Assembly (NCBI RefSeq): GCF_051857535.1
Contig: NZ_JBPZGY010000010.1
Span: forward strand, 1-64,000
From: Roseateles_B sp051857535
Lineage (GTDB): Bacteria; Pseudomonadota; Gammaproteobacteria; Burkholderiales; Burkholderiaceae_C
DNA: 64,000 nucleotides
Direction of reading: 5' to 3'
In this document: piece after piece, positions 62,575 to 64,000 of the stretch
Layout: every line of letters begins with the position of its first letter
How positions within the stretch are numbered: position 1 is the first letter of the stretch
Notes under the pieces: generated by a model
Database searches by the model: none
Told to the model about the DNA's origin: nothing
What the model saw: only the letters and a program-made list of their open reading frames with translations
Program-made: the position numbers and the translations under genes

Positions 62575-64000
62575 ATGTACAAGATCCCCTTCCTCGACCT
62601 GCCTCCGCTGCAGGCCGCAGCCGGCAGCGTGCGTCTGCCAGGCTCCAAAAGCATCTCCAATCGCGTCCTGCTGCTGGCCGGCCTGGCCGAGGGCGAGACA
62701 CTGATCCACGACCTGCTGGCCTCCGACGACACCGCCGTGATGCTGGAGGCACTGCGCCAGCTCGGTTGCACCATCACCCAGGACGGCCCGCTGCTGCGCG
62801 TGCGCGGCATTGGCGGCCAGCTGTCGGCACCGGTGCGCGAAGCCGGACTCAAGCTCTTCCTGGGCAACGCCGGCACGGCCATGCGCCCCTTGGCCGCGGC
62901 CCTGGCCCTGCTGGCGTCCACACAGGGCGGGCAGTTCGAGCTCAGCGGCGTGCCGCGCATGCACGAGCGTCCCATCGGCGATCTGGTGGACGCCCTGCGC
63001 GATCTGGGCTGCGACATCGCCTGCCTGGGCCATGAGGGATACCCCCCGCTGCGCCTGAGCGGCCCGACACCCTTGCGCCTCGCTGAGCCGGTTCGTGTGC
63101 GCGGCGACGTCTCCAGTCAGTTTCTCACCGCCCTGCTCCTGGCGCTGCCGTTGGTAGCCAGGCAGGACGTGGTCATCGAAGTGGTGGGCGAGCTCATCTC
63201 CAAGCCCTACATCCACATCACGCTGGCGCTGCTACAGCGTTTCGGCATCGAGGTGCGCCGCGAGGGCTGGGAGCGCTTCACCATTCCTGCGGGCAGCCGC
63301 TACCGCTCGCCGGGCGAAGTGCATGTGGAGGGCGACGCCTCGTCCGCCTCCTATTTCGTCGCACTAGGCGCGCTGGCCGGCATCGAGGCCCCAGTGCGCA
63401 TCGAGGGCGTGGGATCGGCTTCCCTGCAGGGCGACGTGCGCTTTGTCGAGGCCGCCGCGCTGATGGGCGCCCGCATCGAGCAGGGAGCGAACTGGGTTGA
63501 GGTCCGCCGCGGCGCATGGCCGCTCAAAGCCCTGGATCTGGATTGCAACCACATCCCGGACGCCGCCATGACCCTGGCCGTGATGGCGCTCTACGCCGAC
63601 GGCCCGAGCACCCTGCGCAACATCGCCAGTTGGCGGGTCAAGGAGACCGACCGCATCGCCGCCATGGCCACCGAGCTGAAGAAGCTGGGCGCTCAGGTCG
63701 ACGAAGGCCCGGACTGGCTGCGCATCCACCCGCTGCGCGACTGGCGCGCCGCCAGCATCCACACCTATGACGACCACCGCGTGGCCATGTGCTTCTCGCT
63801 GGCCGCGCTGAACCCACTCATCACCGGACGGCCGGTGCCCGTGCGCATCCAGGATCCCGCCTGCGTTGCCAAGACCTTCCCGGACTACTTCGAGACCCTC
63901 TTCGAGGTGGTGCAGGCCCGCCGCGCCGACATCCCCGTGATCACCATCGATGGCCCCACGGCCTCGGGCAAGGGCACGCTGGCCGACGAGGTGGCGCACC
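62575..64000 (+). CDS. aroA: Bifunctional EPSP synthase/cytidylate kinase (AroA-Cmk fusion), cut by right edge
   Basis: The frame is open from the ATG at 62575 to the window end (475 codons). The AroA part has LPGSKSISNR with Lys25, GNAGTAMRPLAAAL, the YDDHRVAM active-site region and the typical end VAKTFPDYFETL near residue 445. It continues, without a stop and after about 10 residues, into IPVITIDGPTASGKGTLADEV, the start of cytidylate kinase with P-loop GPTASGKGT (460-468). The AroA part joins shikimate-3-phosphate and PEP; the Cmk part phosphorylates CMP. Fusions of this kind are known in some Burkholderiales. The rest of Cmk lies outside. Confidence 0.95.
   Translation, partial: MYKIPFLDLPPLQAAAGSVRLPGSKSISNRVLLLAGLAEGETLIHDLLASDDTAVMLEALRQLGCTITQDGPLLRVRGIGGQLSAPVREAGLKLFLGNAGTAMRPLAAALALLASTQGGQFELSGVPRMHERPIGDLVDALRDLGCDIACLGHEGYPPLRLSGPTPLRLAEPVRVRGDVSSQFLTALLLALPLVARQDVVIEVVGELISKPYIHITLALLQRFGIEVRREGWERFTIPAGSRYRSPGEVHVEGDASSASYFVALGALAGIEAPVRIEGVGSASLQGDVRFVEAAALMGARIEQGANWVEVRRGAWPLKALDLDCNHIPDAAMTLAVMALYADGPSTLRNIASWRVKETDRIAAMATELKKLGAQVDEGPDWLRIHPLRDWRAASIHTYDDHRVAMCFSLAALNPLITGRPVPVRIQDPACVAKTFPDYFETLFEVVQARRADIPVITIDGPTASGKGTLADEVAH

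Overview
The window looks like the chromosome of a high-GC betaproteobacterium of the order Burkholderiales, probably near the Roseateles/Pelomonas/Rubrivivax/Leptothrix group. The evidence is gene order and protein type: trxA-rho, surE-pcm-nlpD-rpoS, glmM-folP-ftsH-rlmE, carA-carB-greA, earP next to efp, gyrA-DUF2059-serC-pheA-tyrA-aroA, and an in-frame aroA-cmk fusion. No plasmid, phage, CRISPR or rRNA feature was seen.

Layout. 1-3900 (minus) is the start of a nonribosomal peptide synthetase that runs off the left edge. 3901-5683 is gene-poor and holds a decayed IS3-family element. A tRNA-Arg at 5684-5760 marks the change to ordinary chromosome, so the NRPS and IS remnant look like the end of an accessory region. 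5851-16752 carries an OPT-family transporter, tRNA-Pro, an AddAB-type helicase-nuclease pair, trxA, rho and ribosomal protein L31 type B. After a large membrane protein (16926-18587), 18730-25653 is a complete phosphate regulon, pstS-pstC-pstA-pstB-phoU-phoB-phoR, read right to left. A small FAS1 lipoprotein is divergent from pstS, and Pho-box-like repeats lie in the shared upstream region.

26445-37613 is a housekeeping block: glmM, folP, ftsH, rlmE, divergent yhbY, a DUF4149 protein, greA, carB and carA. carA has a leader with a terminator-like hairpin. 37906-46399 carries a GlcG/HbpS-like protein, a Bax-inhibitor-1 family protein, rlmD, rpoS, nlpD, pcm, surE, a quinone-oxidoreductase-like MDR protein and an orphan LuxR-type response regulator. 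46874-53053 has tRNA-His, ppiD, tRNA-Val, hupB, pgsA, a lipoprotein and uvrC. 53087-54931 pairs earP with efp, whose product keeps Arg32, the residue EarP rhamnosylates. An OmpA-like protein follows. 56076-64000 is one overlapping run: gyrA, a DUF2059 protein, serC, pheA, tyrA and the aroA-cmk fusion, cut by the right edge.

Most of the window is conserved core. The most unusual items are the NRPS with a condensation-like domain lacking the HHxxxDG motif, the perfect inverted repeat upstream of it, the repeated Pho-box half-sites in front of the FAS1 lipoprotein, the carA leader, and the overlapping yhbY/rlmE promoters with a predicted leaderless yhbY mRNA. All annotation was made by reading the sequence. 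No database search or folding program was run.
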